64,000 nt of DNA from Algibacter mikhailovii (GTDB taxonomy: Bacteria; Bacteroidota; Bacteroidia; Flavobacteriales; Flavobacteriaceae). The notes under the pieces are model-generated. The model was not told the origin of the DNA and did no database searches. It saw nothing but the letters and a program-made list of their open reading frames with translations. Positions 63,879 to 64,000 of the stretch are shown here, piece by piece. The first letter of the stretch is position 1; each line of letters opens with the position of its first letter. The position numbers and the translations under genes were made by a program. Where the stretch lies: the NCBI RefSeq assembly GCF_014651495.1, contig NZ_BMWZ01000002.1, forward strand, positions 310,001 to 374,000, in the 5' to 3' direction.

Positions 63879-64000
63879 ATGAATACATCTATTGTAATTG
63901 CAGATGACCATCCGATTATCTTACACGGGTTATCTGATTTTCTATCCTCCAAAGGATACAACATCGTAGGAACGGCTGGTGACGGCAATTCAGCCTATAA
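63879..64000 (+). CDS. Response regulator, N-terminal part only
   Basis: The frame from ATG 63879 runs off the window after about 40 residues. MNTSIVIADDHPIILHGLSD is the receiver-domain start (the acidic DD pair) of NarL/LuxR-type two-component regulators. The phosphorylated Asp and the output domain lie beyond the window. It follows the protease gene by 22 bp, so they may be co-transcribed. Confidence 0.85.
   Translation, partial: MNTSIVIADDHPIILHGLSDFLSSKGYNIVGTAGDGNSAY

Overview
The window reads as chromosome of a Bacteroidota bacterium, most likely a marine or soil member of the Flavobacteriaceae. The base composition is AT-rich. Many genes are preceded by the Bacteroidota -7 element TAnnTTTG rather than an E. 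coli-type promoter, and Shine-Dalgarno sequences are weak or absent. One secreted protein ends in a type IX secretion (T9SS) sorting domain. ExbB/ExbD, rpoN and translation genes are arranged in flavobacterial style. No integrase, transposase, CRISPR array or phage gene block is visible. The genus is not resolvable from the sequence alone.

Region by region. 1-787: two secreted proteins on the minus strand, one with a phage-type tail collar domain. 937-5610: the rimP-nusA-infB operon (minus), with a terminator at its end and a terminator-like hairpin in its leader. 5674-9690: a tandem Usp protein and a 1016-residue T9SS cargo protein, convergent. 9916-10068: tRNA-Gln with its own promoter and terminator. 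10250-15978: a large DUF2723 membrane protein, a polysaccharide deacetylase, a thioredoxin-fold protein without its cysteines, and a membrane metallophosphoesterase. 16097-21910: polA followed by three sugar-transfer genes. 21955-23932: a YgiQ-type radical SAM protein.

24447-38020 is the accessory part. It holds two tandem prolidase-type amidohydrolases, an outer-membrane protein, two D-aminoacylase-like lipoproteins, a TRIC channel, an HdeD-like membrane protein, two DcaP-like porins flanking a NylB/beta-lactamase-fold lipoprotein, the decayed tail of another amidohydrolase, and a further barrel protein. Every enzyme here carries an export signal. The locus looks like a porin-fed, cell-envelope amide-hydrolysis system with no SusC/SusD pair, possibly acting on both L- and D-amino-acid conjugates. 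It is the best candidate for an undescribed system in the window.

38065-56161 returns to core genes: an ABC-F ATPase, tsaC, galM, rplM-rpsI-rpsB-tsf, pyrH-frr, an MMPL/RND exporter, asnS, an ABC-2 export operon with a LolA-like secreted protein, rpoN and a PAP2-like membrane protein. 56246-59599: a barrel protein, the exbB-orf-exbD-exbD operon and tRNA-Ser. 60066-64000: a LamB-like porin, the ansA-tatD pair, a retropepsin-like protease and the start of a response regulator cut by the window edge.

All functional calls come from reading motifs and lengths. No database search was run.
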